Source of the DNA: Talpa occidentalis
Taxonomy: Eukaryota; Chordata; Mammalia; Eulipotyphla; Talpidae
NCBI RefSeq assembly: GCF_014898055.3
Contig: NW_023603184.1
Coordinates: 28,808,808-28,872,807, forward strand
DNA length: 64,000 nucleotides
Direction: 5' to 3'
This document shows, piece after piece, positions 53,841 to 64,000 of this stretch. Both the position numbers and the translations under genes were made by a program. Numbering within the stretch: position 1 is the first letter of the stretch; each line of letters opens with the position of its first letter. Under the pieces are notes generated by a model. The model was not told where the DNA came from and did not search any database. It saw only the letters and a program-made list of their open reading frames with translations.

Positions 53841-54439
53841 TCTAGTAGATACCTGGAGTGGTTTCTGTCCTCCTAGTTAGTCCCTGACTCATACAAGAGG
53901 AACACTTTCTCTCTGGTTTCCACAGAAAGGGACTTTTCTTCCCTCTTGACATCTTGCTCTAGCCCTTACTTCTCCCCATGGAAGTGGACTGAATTACCTG
54001 TTAGTGGGCGACTACAGTTAGTTCACATCCTCATTTGGGTGGATCTCTCTTGGCGGGAATTTGAGAGTGGGTTTTAGCAAACTTTTTACTTATAGGTTAA
54101 GCTCTGTTCCCCAACAGAGCTTGTCCTGGAATAAAGGTGATATTTGAATCGCCATCAATCCTGGGTCTGAACTGGTTCCGAAGGCCAGGACAGGATGTGC
54201 TTTTTTTATTTATTTGTTTTCTCAAACTTCAACAGTAAGGACAGAGATTGAATGTGTGATACTACTGTACCGTAGCCAAGAGAAACATCCCCCAGGCTGG
54301 CTTATTAGAGGGCACCCTTTTCCTCACTGCATTCCCTAAACCTACTCTACGGCATTTCAGTTCCTCAGGAAACTATTTCATCTTTGCATAAATCCAGTAG
54401 TCCATGTCAAGTAAGAATGAAGAAAGGCCATCTTTGTGG

Positions 54440-54600
54440 GGGTGCCACACATACAGTTGCACAGGGCCCCCCTCAAAAGTGTGTATTACTTTGTTTAATG
54501 TTGTTGCTGTTCTCTTAAAATTATCAATAACTTGTATTAAAAGGTGCCATGAATTTTTCACTCGACTCCTCAAATTATATAGCCAGTCCTGGTACTATTC
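54440..54600. repeat. old interspersed repeat (tentative)
   Basis: ACATACAGTTGCACAGGGCC through AATTATATAGCCAGTCCTGG is a pattern I remember from dispersed mammalian repeats but cannot name. Confidence 0.4.
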
Positions 54601-54640
54601 TCTCTGGGGTGCATCTTTTAGAACGATTAGTTGAGTCATG

Positions 54641-54677
54641 GGCCAGCAGTTGTGGGCCAGCAGTTGTGGGCCAGCAG
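54641..54677 (+). repeat. 14-bp tandem repeat, 2.6 units
   Basis: GGCCAGCAGTTGTG is present twice perfectly, then GGCCAGCAG. Confidence 0.95.
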
Positions 54678-55029
54678 GGTGCCTGAGCACCCAGAGAGTT
54701 CTCCGGGTGGACGGCAGAGGGCAGCAGACCACCACCTAAGGGCTTCTTGCCAGGCTAAGGGTTTGAAGTTGATTTTTGAAAGTTTATGTGAGGAAAGGGG
54801 TGCTATTGGCTGTCTGTTTTCTTCACTGAAAGTCAGAAACTCTATATTCCGGAACCCCACTTAAGGTGAGGTGGTAAATGGCATTTTCTGCTCCAGTGAA
54901 GACTGTCCATCCATATTTCTGAACAGAAACTTTTACTGTGAAAGGTAAGCCAGGTGCCAAGCTGCCCTGCTCACAGCCAGCCTTCCCTTGTATTGGGTAG
55001 CAGAGCCCCCATAATGCCTATAATCCTTT

Positions 55030-55195
55030 GAGCACCCAGCAGGGTCTCTATTTTCATCTGCATTTCACTGATGGGAAACTGGATTCAAAAATATAAGTTG
55101 ATGTGACTTGTTTATGGTTACTCAGCTATGAGGTGGGAAAATGTGAATTTGAACACTGATCTACCTAGCTTCAAAAGGCCTGCTTTTTCCCTAAG
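55030..55195 (-). repeat. MIR fragment
   Basis: ATTTCACTGATGGGAAACTG, GTTACTCAGCTATGAGGTGG and GTGAATTTGAACACTGATCT follow antisense MIR. Confidence 0.6.
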
Positions 55196-55514
55196 TTCAT
55201 TCTGCCTCTACAAGAGAGAGAGAAAAAAAAAAGACAGTTCCATTTTTTTCTTGATTTTACTTCGTCAGGGGAAACAAGACTCCCCCTCACCCCACCCCCA
55301 CAGGCCTAGGCAAGGCAAGCAAACAGGAAAATACATGCTTGCTTACCTGAGGGTCATGACCTGGTTTGCATCTCTCATAGGGTAATGAAACCTCTTTTTA
55401 AAAAAAATAGCAATCTTACAATTCACTCTGATTTCTTCTGAAGCCCTGTTATTCTATAAAGTTCAGCATTGATTCCAGCCCAGTGGAAGCTATCCTGGAT
55501 GAGCACTCTCCCAC

Positions 55515-55954
55515 TGTTAGGAGTTGGCGCCTCAACTCCGTTCGGGATTCCCAAAAACTACACGGAGCCAGAGATGCAAAAGCAAAAAGGCTTTATTGCT
55601 AGCTTAAGCTAGGGTCCGACTCTGCCTGGTGTACTGACACAGCAGTCTCATCAGGTTGAGAGAAGGACCCCTTCAAGTGTGACAAGCTGTTTTTTTATAC
55701 TCTGTTACAGCAGAAAAAGGGGACCTTTCATATCAGCAAAAGGGGACCTTTCACAACAGGGACCAAGTTCAATCTGATTATGTGCCTTTCTTTAGCAACC
55801 TTTAAGTTTTCACCCTTGCCTAGTGGTTCTCGTGGTTTTACCCTGCAACGGACAGCTGTGCTCTTTAAAACGGTCATTTTCCTTAAAATGGCTGCTGTCT
55901 TGCTATGTTTAGTCCTTTAAGGTCTTACACCACTATCCCTATCAGCTTCTAACA
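55515..55954 (-). mobile_element. solo LTR of a gammaretrovirus-like (ERV1) endogenous element
   Basis: The 440-bp block is bounded by TGTTAG and CTAACA. Read on the - strand it has a TATAAAAAAAC box (near 55690-55700), then an AATAAA (complement near 55592-55597), in the order U3-R-U5. The U5 ends next to a GGCGCC-containing segment. U3 carries a duplicated AAAAGGGGACCTTTCA unit (about 55716-55751). No internal retroviral genes flank it, hence a solo LTR. Confidence 0.75.
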
Positions 55955-57259
55955 GTGCCCTATAAATGAATTACACTCAAAGCTACTTTGAGGATGTTGG
56001 GGTCTGCTCAGCAGGCCCCAAAACACTCTAGTGTCAAAATAAGACAAAGCTGAAAATGTTCAGTCATTGGGAATGTCGAAACCCAAGGACTGCAGTGCAG
56101 ACTCAAGTGCGCTGTGGGATCAGGCTTCAGTCATTGGTGAGAGAAGCGCTTCAGAAGGTGAGAGGCAATGTGTGCCTCCTTGATGAAAATAACACAAAAC
56201 CAACACTGTGCTCCTTAGCCCATTGAGGGCGAGGTCCATTTCTCCTGTATATGTCTTGTTTTGCCTTAGTAGGGAAGGATAGGCTCCCGAGACCTGTCAC
56301 TTCAGCATGTGGATTATTTTGAGGTCCATCAAGGCCCTGAAGGCTCAAGAGAAATTTTTATCCCCCACTTAACTACCCAGAAGAATGAAAATGTAGCCTG
56401 TCGGGTAAATGAAGATTGGTCAGGCTTTTACATCACTGGCCTCTGTGACTAAAAACTGCGGCCTGCAGGAGGCGCTGGGGCGCGGGGCACGCATGCCTGA
56501 TGGTGGACACCTGGAGGATGATGTGGGTGCCTGTAAGTGGGCACACCTGGGCCTGGAACCTGAGGCTATAAGAGCAGTGTCACACAGAAACAGCTACAGA
56601 GAGGCAGGACCATGAAATGATGCCACAAAAAAGCATACAGATTCGCCGGGGGTTGGGAGACATGCCAGGTTCTCGGCAACCCGGCCTCCCTGCCTTGCCA
56701 GCCTGTGGGCTTACCCCAAAACAATTGGCATAAAATGAGCATTAAAACCTGAAAAATCCACTAAGGGTTCCAGGACTCTCCATAATCCACTTGCCTGAAT
56801 GGATAGAGAACCTGCTCTGTGCTTGCTGGCACTACATAGTCTTACCTAGAATTAGGATTTTTTAGCAGATATAATCTTTCTGCCAGAGAAACCCATCCGT
56901 AGGGCAAAACGTAAGTCTCAACCATTCGTCCCCAAAACTTTCCTTCTCCTTGTCATGTAAAGCGCCTCCCCTCCCCTGGAAGCCCCAGGCCCCTATCCCA
57001 TGCCTGAACTCAGAATATATGTTCCCTCATTTTACCACCTTGAGTTTGGAATCTATACGCATGTAGAGTCTCCAAACATCTGTAATTTCTTTTTCCTACG
57101 AATCTGTCTATTGTGAATTGGATTGCTAAACCAGCCTGAGAAGAACCTGAAGATGTGGGGGAAAGTTTCCCTCCACCCCTACAGTGAGGGCAGTTGTGGT
57201 GGCGACAGCACAGAGAAGACGGAGTGTGCAGTGGGCAGGCTGAGGGCCTGGGAGCGGGG

Positions 57260-57370
57260 AGTCAAGTCAAGTCCTGATTCTGCCCTGACTAGTTGTGGAT
57301 CTTTGGGCAATTGACTGCATTTCTCTGAACCACACAATCTTTATCTGTCAAAGAATGGCACTCTGCTTTA
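57260..57370 (+). repeat. MIR fragment
   Basis: GTGGATCTTTGGGCAATTGA and TCTTTATCTGTCAAAGAATG match sense MIR. Confidence 0.7.
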
Positions 57371-58151
57371 CCATCAGATGTTGAAAAACAAATAGGATGG
57401 TGGATGCCAAGCGTGGCCCCATTCACAAATGGAAGCGCTTACGTTAATCTGCTCCTCCACGCCCAGATTTAAAAGCAAATCTTTAAAAGCAAATCTTCTG
57501 CTCTGGCAAAAGAAGCTGCCTCGTTTTACATTTAAAAACCTTCTTTCCTGTCATGCTTTGTATACACCCTCAGATACTTTTAGAAGGAAGGCATATTTCT
57601 AAAACTTGTAAACAAGGACAAAAGTAAGAAAGATGCTTTTATTTATTTATTTTGCCTTCTCTTTGGCCCTTGGGTGCAGAGAAACAGCTCTGGCCCTGAG
57701 TGTCTGGCAGAGGGAGGGCCCTGACCTCTACCCAGAGGGAAGGTACACAGGCAATTTCTTGGGTTTCACAGAGATAACGCCACAGAAGTGGGTCTGTTCA
57801 ACCCCCCGAAGTGACCTCTGTGAATGTGGGAAGGGGTGCCTGCTAGGTTCCCACAGTATGGGAGCCCCCAAGGGTGGGACCTCACACAGCAATCCAGCCA
57901 CTGACAAAGCCAGACCTTCCCCTGCTGAGCTGGGCTGTGGCCAACAGGCCTTTTAGCAAAGGATTACAGGTCCAGCTGGGATCAGTTGACTCCCCTCCAG
58001 TTGGGATGGCAGTGTGGCCAGGGAAAGGTCTGAGTTGGCAAGATCTGGTGCACTGGGGGTGGGGGAGGAAGAAGAGCTCCAAGAGAGGGGAATCCCCCTC
58101 CTCTTGTTACCATGCAACTGAAGGGCACTTGGTTATGCATTTAAGGGATGC

Positions 58152-58830
58152 ACACTCTAAAAGGGGTTCCAGTCATCTGCCACAGGGAGACAAAGAAAGT
58201 AGGTGCATAGTGTGAAAGATCTTAAATAGAGTCAGTGCACATAGGGAAGAGAGGATATTCCTGGTAAGTTTCCCAATAGAACTTCCAAAATTGCCCATAC
58301 CCTTGTGGGCAAATGCCAAGGCAAACAGAGTCAACTCAAAGCAGGGACACAGAGGCCCAAAATCTTGCCTCGAGTCTAAAGGTACCCGCTGGCAGGGAAC
58401 AGCAAGAAGGAGGCAAAAGAGGACAGAGAAGGCTGAGACAGAAGAAGAGATGCAAACTACATGCAAATCAAGATAATGGTGGCCATTGTCAGCAACCCCC
58501 CAGGTGTCTCCCACCCACATGACTCTTGCAAGTGTCTCTACAGTCTCTCCGTGCATCTCCTTCCAACACCCCCCAAATCCCTGGGTACAAGTCAAACTCA
58601 GAGAAGCAAGAATCCATCTTAGAGGTCACCTGCTTTTCACATTATCCAGGTTCATCTGGCCTCTCACCTCAGCCCTGGGTTCCCCGTAGCTAATCCAAGG
58701 TGGCTCATGTAAGTGGGGGTGGGGAACATGGTACCTCCCCTAAGATGTTGAGATCCCTCCAGTTTAAACACAATACCTCTCTCCAGCACAATCTTTGCAT
58801 GTCTTTTTAATCTGTGACTAAGGCAAGAAA
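58152..58830. mobile_element. LTR-like repeat, copy B of a related pair
   Basis: Partner of 53097-53840, in the same orientation. Shared landmarks are CACTCTA..GGGGT, GACAAAGAA, TAGTGTGAAAGATCTT, CATTGTCAGCA, GGTGTCTCCC and ACCTCCCCTAAGAT. Divergence is high by eye. Family unknown. Confidence 0.5.
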
Positions 58831-59914
58831 ATCAATGTGGTCATACTGTATATATTTTAAGTAAACTGTACATATTTTAAAGCTTGGAACAGAATTTCAA
58901 AGGTACTTTGTATGTTGTCTCATAATTAAATTAAAAAGATCCATCTCTGTCTTGTGGAGTAGATATAGATATTTGTGAAAGGTGTTGGGGAAAGCCAGAT
59001 TAAACAAAGTTGTTATCACACGGGGAAACTTTAGAAGCTGCATCCAACCCTGGTTGGAATGAGAATGGGTAGAAAATCGATAGATAAATGCAAAATTCAT
59101 TAAAATATTACCATGAAAATGTAGATCAGTGTCAACTGAATCCAAGACAAGAACTTTGAAAGGGGATTTATACAGAGAGAGCCAAGTTGTGGGATCATAG
59201 AGAGCTTAGGCATTGATTTCAAGATTTGGAGGTGAGATATGTAAAGTACTGGGTTGGGTCTTGAACACATTCACTCTCAAGCTATAATCTATGAAGCCCT
59301 GTCGGTGGGTGGCCTGGGGCAGGCTGGGGCGCCTGAGGAAGTCAGATCCACTCAGAGAAGAAGGACTGAATTTCCCTGCCCCAGGAGAGCCTCTGTTCTC
59401 ACCGCTAGAAAAGGAGAACTTGAGCTCTTGACCCTTGCCTCCTCTCTTCCTGCCCTTGCTCCTTCAGCCTCTTTCCCCTCCTCCTCCTATCCCACTACCC
59501 TCTTTGAAGTCCCAAGGGGTTTAAGTGCCTTCTGTATGCCCCTCCCCTCCCCTGCTCTCTGCCTGCAGGCTCAGGAGCCATTCTCAAGTGGGAACTTGAA
59601 GCTCTTCTGCCTCTTGCCATGGTCATTGCACCCCTTTTCTACCTTTAATTGAATCTCGGTTTCTTCCTTTAATAAACACTTTCTGCATTCCTATTCATGA
59701 GGACGTTTTAAAACTTGGACCTGTCTGCAGAAAAGCCAGACCTGAGACCCCTTAGTGATTTATCCACACGAGTGAGGTTCCTTCCCTGCCCTAATGTGGC
59801 ATCTTAACATCCTCCCCATCCTGTTGCCTTACCCCCCAATCCACTTTAGGACTCACAGGTTACCTCTTCCTGCCACCCTGGAGGCCTGCATGTTTTCTGA
59901 AAGCACAAAAGGGA

Positions 59915-59960
59915 GTAACATTTATTAAGCACGTACTGTATGGAGCAGTTTCTGCAGTTT
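59915..59960 (-). repeat. MIR 3' end fragment
   Basis: AGTAACATTTATTAAGCACG followed by TACTGTATGGAGCA matches the antisense MIR end. Confidence 0.5.
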
Positions 59961-60061
59961 CCCTAGAAGGGACTGTTGTCCCATAGTGTAAACTTCTCAT
60001 AGCATAGGAATTTGGAATATTTATTAAGAGACAAAGCAATAATTAAAATAGAAGTGTTAGG

Positions 60062-60323
60062 GGGCCTCTCTGGTGGTGCAAGGGGTTAAGATGCAACCTA
60101 TGAAGCTATCTGCAGCTGAGGCAGCACGGGTTCGATCCCCGGCCAGGGAGCAACCCACATGGCACAGCAGACCTCTCCTGACTCACCCGTTGCTCCCCTT
60201 GGCAGTGTATTTCAGTCAATCCTCCTGTTCTGTTCCCCACTCTGTCTCTGGTGAATCCTCTCAACCCCCACACCTCTGGCCTGTACCTCAGTTCTTGTAT
60301 TTATAAATAATAAATCTTGAAAA
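60062..60323 (+). mobile_element. tRNA-derived SINE, older type, with 17-bp duplication
   Basis: The copy is full length, with head GGGCCTCTCTGGTGGTGCAA, an intact B-box GGTTCGATCCC (about 60129-60139) and body. The duplication AAAATAGAAGTGTTAGG (60045-60061) is repeated with one change at 60324-60340. Confidence 0.93.
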
Positions 60324-61549
60324 AAAATAGAAGCGTTAGGAGTTGCAGTCTCTCAACTTCTGGCTCTGCGGTGTCCTGCTGAGTGTGCTGGGTGGTTGTG
60401 GCATATCACCACCTCACTGCCTGCCTCCCCTTCATGGACTTCCTCCAAAGAGCCTTCCACCGGAAGCCTGGGCGGCAGCCCCTGCTCCCTGGCGCTGTGT
60501 GATCCCACCCAACCTGGAATAATGATCCAGCTTGTCATTTACAAGCCAACACCCTTGACAGGGGCTCTGGCAAGTCCTGGCGGGTGTCTGCTGGCTTGGG
60601 GTAGGGGAACAGCCCTTGCTGGGGCAGCCACTGAACACCTGCAGGCCCCAGAACTGTCCCCCGCCCACCCTCCTCCTGCAATCACGCTGGATCTCCCGTT
60701 CCACCCGTTCCAGCTCAGATACCTCACCATGGAGGGAGATCAGACATAAAATTCCAGGGGCTGAACATTCCTCCCACAAGGACATTCCCGCCCTCACCCC
60801 CGGCCCCATTCAATTTCCAGTGAAGCAGAAATTTTAATGCTTTGGGGCAAATTTTCAAAGCTAAGAGTTAACTACCTATTACACACTTAAATCCTGTTAT
60901 TTGTTAACAGCATTTGAATGAGTAACTTGCTCCCATTGCTTTGAAAATGTATCTTTTAATAGATGAGCAGGGGCGCTCAGAGACGCAAAGTACCTGTGCC
61001 TACTGCGATGCCAGAGGCTGTTCTGAACGAGCATTCCAAGGCTGGTGAAAATAACTTTCGTTAGAATAACGTAGAAGGAGAGGAGCTTAAAGGGGAGAGG
61101 GAACAGAGTGTGTCTGAGCTGCGGGAAAGACTGGGAGCCACCACCGGACCGCTCTGTGCTACCTGCTCTGGGGCCTGTCCTCTGGTTGCCATTTTCACAT
61201 GCAAACAAGAGTTACCTGCCACCCCTGCATTTTCTGGGCTGTTTTCAGGCTAGAATAAGGTGTCAATTAAATGAGAAGTCTCTCCCATGCCCCTTGCAGA
61301 AAGTTACCAACAACCCCCTCAGACTCCTTAGTACTGAGTTCGGCTGTGAAAGCAACCCTGGAACAAATGGGTGTCTTTAGGGGAACTGAGGCCTCTAGGA
61401 AGCCACCCTCCCACCTGCCTCAAGCACCCTGCAGTCCCTGCATCCCAGATGGAGAGTGCTAAGACAACCATTGAGGAAAGGTGCATACATTATGCCTTGT
61501 CTGTATGCATATATGTTCCTTTAATATATCAGTGTATATTTCCTAAGAA

Positions 61550-61760
61550 CAAGGATGTTATAAAATTCAAGAAATTTGACATCACTACAATACTATTTTC
61601 TAATCTGCAGTCCATATTCCAACATTGCCAATTATAGCAATAATCTCTTTATTAGATGTTTTGCCAATTCAGTGTCCAATCTAGACTCACACATTGTATT
61701 TTTTTGCAGTTTCAGCTTACAGGAAAAGAGAAAAAGAGATTTACATTTAGTTTAATTTCT
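61550..61760. repeat. old LINE-type repeat (tentative)
   Basis: CACTACAATACTATTTTCTA, CCATATTCCAACATTGCCAA and ATCTAGACTCACACATTGTA resemble an old L1-associated repeat. Confidence 0.45.
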
Positions 61761-62027
61761 TACTGTAGGATATAACAAATAACCTAAGGAAGATGTTATC
61801 TGGTCTTACACATATTATTTTTTCATTCCCAAAAGTCATAAGCCAAAAGTGTCTTTATTAAAAACTTCCTAAAAAGTTAATAATGAAAAGTTTTCTCATC
61901 ATTTTATGACCACATATCATCCTTTCTCTCTTAATACAGCAGATTGCTCCCACAATAACCTTGTGATGAGGAAATCTTTATCCCTGGCAGTGTTTTCTCA
62001 GCAGATAGCCAAGAAATGCTTGTTGAG

Positions 62028-62060
62028 TGAATGAATGAGTGAATGAATGAATGAATGAAT
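62028..62060 (+). repeat. GAAT microsatellite
   Basis: The tract has about eight GAAT-type units with GAGT interruptions, after AGTGAATGAATGAGTGAATG. Confidence 0.9.
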
Positions 62061-62064
62061 ACTC

Positions 62065-62225
62065 TCTTGCTTGGATTACTGCAACAGATTCCTGCCTGGT
62101 TTCTTGGTTACAAATTCCCCCCCCTTTTTTCTCAACTCAGCAACAAGAATGGCCCTTTAAAAAATGTAAATCAGAGTGTAAATCCTTACTGACGGTCTCA
62201 ACACCCTTTATGGCTTCTCTTCTGC
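62065..62225 (+). repeat. L2 LINE, left part, interrupted by an LTR
   Basis: CTTGGATTACTGCAACAGAT, CCCTTTAAAAAATGTAAATC and CACCCTTTATGGCTTCTC follow sense L2. The L2 resumes at about 63210. Confidence 0.65.
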
Positions 62226-62239
62226 AACTAGCCCAGGCC

Positions 62240-63205
62240 GGGTTCAGGCAGCTTAAAAAAGAACTTTGGAGCCCTTGGCATCATCCGCACAGGTTAGGGG
62301 AAACAAGCCAGCAGGGAGACAGCAACTTGAGCGCCCCCCTGCAAATCCCTATGCATTCTTTCTTCTCTTAGCCGTTCTCTGATGCTCTCCACTGCACCCC
62401 ACCGCATGGTCCTCTGCCACCCTGATACGAACATATAAAGCTTACAAGTAAAACTGAAAATATTAAGGTGCCTGCGAGCACTGTGAGTGAAAGTAGCGGA
62501 GGCCACATACCGAGTGTTAAAGACTGATAAAGCAGATGGTGCCTGAACCTAAGCCTAATAAGGTATAAAAGGAGCCGCCACCTGAAGCAGACTCAGAGCA
62601 GTCCCAACAACTGGCTCGGAGCAAAGGACTTGCCAGAGGCTGCCCTTTCAGAGTCCAGCTGGCTGCCTCCCTTTGGACCCAGACTCGCTCTCCAGCCAAA
62701 ATCTCTCTTCGCCCCTGCTTCTAGCTCCCTGCTGCCTGGTTCAGCGCAGGGCGAACCGACCTGCACTCCCCAGCTCTGCTCCCTGACAGCGGCACAAGCT
62801 GCCCATCAGCTCAACACCCTGCGTGACCACCCACACTGCCGGCCCTCGAGCCTAGAGACTTCCACAGCCAGAGGACTTCCACTTAGGGGGAAGGCCAGGC
62901 TAAGACACATCAGTCGCGGCTGCTGTCTTCAGTCATAGGTACTTTGGGAACTTGGGTTGGCTTGCCTGTATGAACTTCGGTGTGTGTGTGACCACCATAG
63001 GAATAAAATTCTCTTTGCGAGCCAACTTCTGACTGAAGCTAATCACGCTTGTGACACATCTGATCCTTGCAGGCTCAATCTCTCGGCTCAGAGAGACGCC
63101 CGCCCCATACTCCAGGTGTCGGCAGCCATCAGGCAGCGTGTAAGACCACAAATATTGATCATAGATGCTAATGACAGGAAGGCGGAAAAAAAACTGATCA
63201 CTTCC
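62240..63205 (+). mobile_element. LTR-like element inserted in the L2 (limits approximate)
   Basis: A GTATAAAAGG box lies at about 62564-62573. The following R-like segment is C-rich and about 430 bp, then GAATAAAATTCTCTTTG gives a poly(A) signal at about 63001-63006, followed by a GC-rich U5-like end with CCGCCCCATACTCCAGG. This is the layout of an endogenous retrovirus LTR. I see no retroviral coding frame. Outer ends could not be fixed. Confidence 0.6.
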
Positions 63206-63209
63206 ATTT

Positions 63210-63560
63210 ACCCTACAGCTTCCCAAGTCATTCAGTGTAAGAACTGGTATCATCAAATTATTATAGGCCCTGTGTGATTTATCCTCCAGCAATTCCCATG
63301 CCCATCTGTCTGTCTTTTCTGATATCATCTCTTACTCCCCCTTCACTCTTGTTACTCCTACTCCATCCACACGGGTATCCTTGGGGTTTCTTGAAGGCAA
63401 GAAGCACACTCCTGCCTCAGGGCCTTTGTGCTCCGCTTGTAATTCTGTCCTTTTATGTCTATCCTCCTAGCTTGCCCCTCACTTTTTCCAGGTATTTATT
63501 AAAATATTAAGGCCTCCACCTTCCATCCCTGCTCAGTTCTCTAAGAGCTTCCTGCCTAGG
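63210..63560 (+). repeat. L2 LINE, right part
   Basis: GGCCCTGTGTGATTTATCCT, ATCATCTCTTACTCCCCCTT, CTGCCTCAGGGCCTTTGTGC and AGGCCTCCACCTTCC are in L2 order and continue the piece at 62065. Confidence 0.75.
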
Positions 63561-63827
63561 TACTTAATTTTCCTCCTACAGGTCTGGGTGGACTTTGAGG
63601 GCTGCATAGCTTTGTTAGCCCACTTATAGCTTATAGGAGGTTGGGGCCCCAACTTTCTTCTTTTTTTAATCTCTGCTAAAAAGAGATTTACACTTCATAA
63701 GTAAACCAGGCAATACTTTTGGAACTCACCACTCTGTTTTATTTTAATTTTTTGTCAAATGCAGCCAGCGGGCAGCCAGCAGTAACACAAACAATATTCT
63801 GTTATCTAAACTCTTCCCCTAGACCAG

Positions 63828-64000
63828 GCCCTGGCAAAGAATAGCCAACAAGCCAGCTCATTTGCCTGTTTTTGTAGCTCATGTTTCATTGGAACAAAGT
63901 CAAGCTCATTCATTTACATATTATCTACAGCTGTTTTCACACTACAATGGGAGAGTTGGGTAGTTACAAAAGAAACCATATGGGCGATAAAACTGAAAAT
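63828..64000. mobile_element. old DNA-transposon-like repeat, copy 2, cut by the window end
   Basis: CCCTGGCAAAGAATAGCCAA, GCCTGTTTTTGTAGCTCATG, TTTCATTGGAACAAAGTCAA and AGCTGTTTTCACACTACAAT match the order of the copy at 48525-48725. Confidence 0.6.

Larger units (their letters stand above)
46781..64000. other. intergenic region downstream of TEAD1
   Basis: No exon with recognisable protein homology is present. Four tRNA-SINE-type or L1 blocks, at least three LTR-like elements, L2, MIR and hAT-like remnants are listed separately. The stretches about 47880-48510, 49000-50450, 52110-53090, 53850-54400, 56000-57250, 57380-58150, 58840-59910 and 60350-61550 contain nothing I can name. In human the next gene is RASSF10, preceded by a long non-coding RNA gene, but I see no sequence evidence for either here. 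Confidence 0.7.

Noticed and set aside
62028..62060. Repeat array that could be read as a CRISPR-like structure
   Set aside because: It is a simple GAAT microsatellite without spacers, in a mammalian genome.
62630..62938. 102-codon frame on the + strand
   Set aside because: It lies in the C-rich transcribed part of an LTR-like element, and no retroviral domain is seen.
46781..64000. Ortholog of the next human gene (RASSF10) or the long non-coding RNA between them
   Set aside because: No RASSF10 coding sequence or CpG-island promoter is visible. A non-coding transcript cannot be shown from sequence alone.

Overview
The window is mammalian genomic DNA. It carries the 3' end of one protein-coding gene, TEAD1 (transcriptional enhancer factor TEF-1, TEA domain family member 1), on the + strand, followed by about 17 kb of apparently non-coding, repeat-rich sequence. 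The gene is recognised from four exons with GT-AG borders and intact reading phase: 10423-10596, 28494-28634, 33130-33282 and 39219-39332. Together they encode the last 193 residues, which form the YAP/TAZ-binding domain. They match my memory of human TEAD1 (426 aa, so residues 234-426) essentially residue for residue. No other open reading frame could be supported as a gene.

Layout: 1-10422 is the end of an intron whose upstream exon lies outside the window. 10597-28493 (17.9 kb), 28635-33129 (4.5 kb) and 33283-39218 (5.9 kb) are complete introns. The last exon holds 37 codons and a stop, then a 3' UTR of about 7.4 kb that appears to end just after an AATAAA at 46754-46759. From about 46780 to 64000 the sequence is intergenic: dispersed repeats, LTR-like elements, and no recognisable coding exon.

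Host: a placental mammal. The repeats include MIR, L2, L1, hAT-Charlie (MER5A, MER20 and a ~1.1 kb copy), Tigger, and MaLR/ERV LTRs. The recent repeats are a tRNA-derived SINE of about 270-310 bp with Pol III A- and B-box motifs, an A-rich tail and target-site duplications. I count 12 copies. It is not Alu, B1/B2, Can-SINE, the ruminant Bov family, equine ERE, vespertilionid VES or shrew/hedgehog SINE as I remember them. Its head resembles tRNA-derived SINEs of Laurasiatheria. Pangolin is my best guess, but this is unverified.

I found no CRISPR array, operon or new multi-gene system, and none is expected here. The observations most worth checking are a GT-rich / CA-rich pair that could fold across the terminal coding exon, the SINE subfamily series (including a 5'-truncated copy with a perfect 15-bp duplication), nested insertions that give a relative chronology, and a pair of related LTR-like repeats 5 kb apart.
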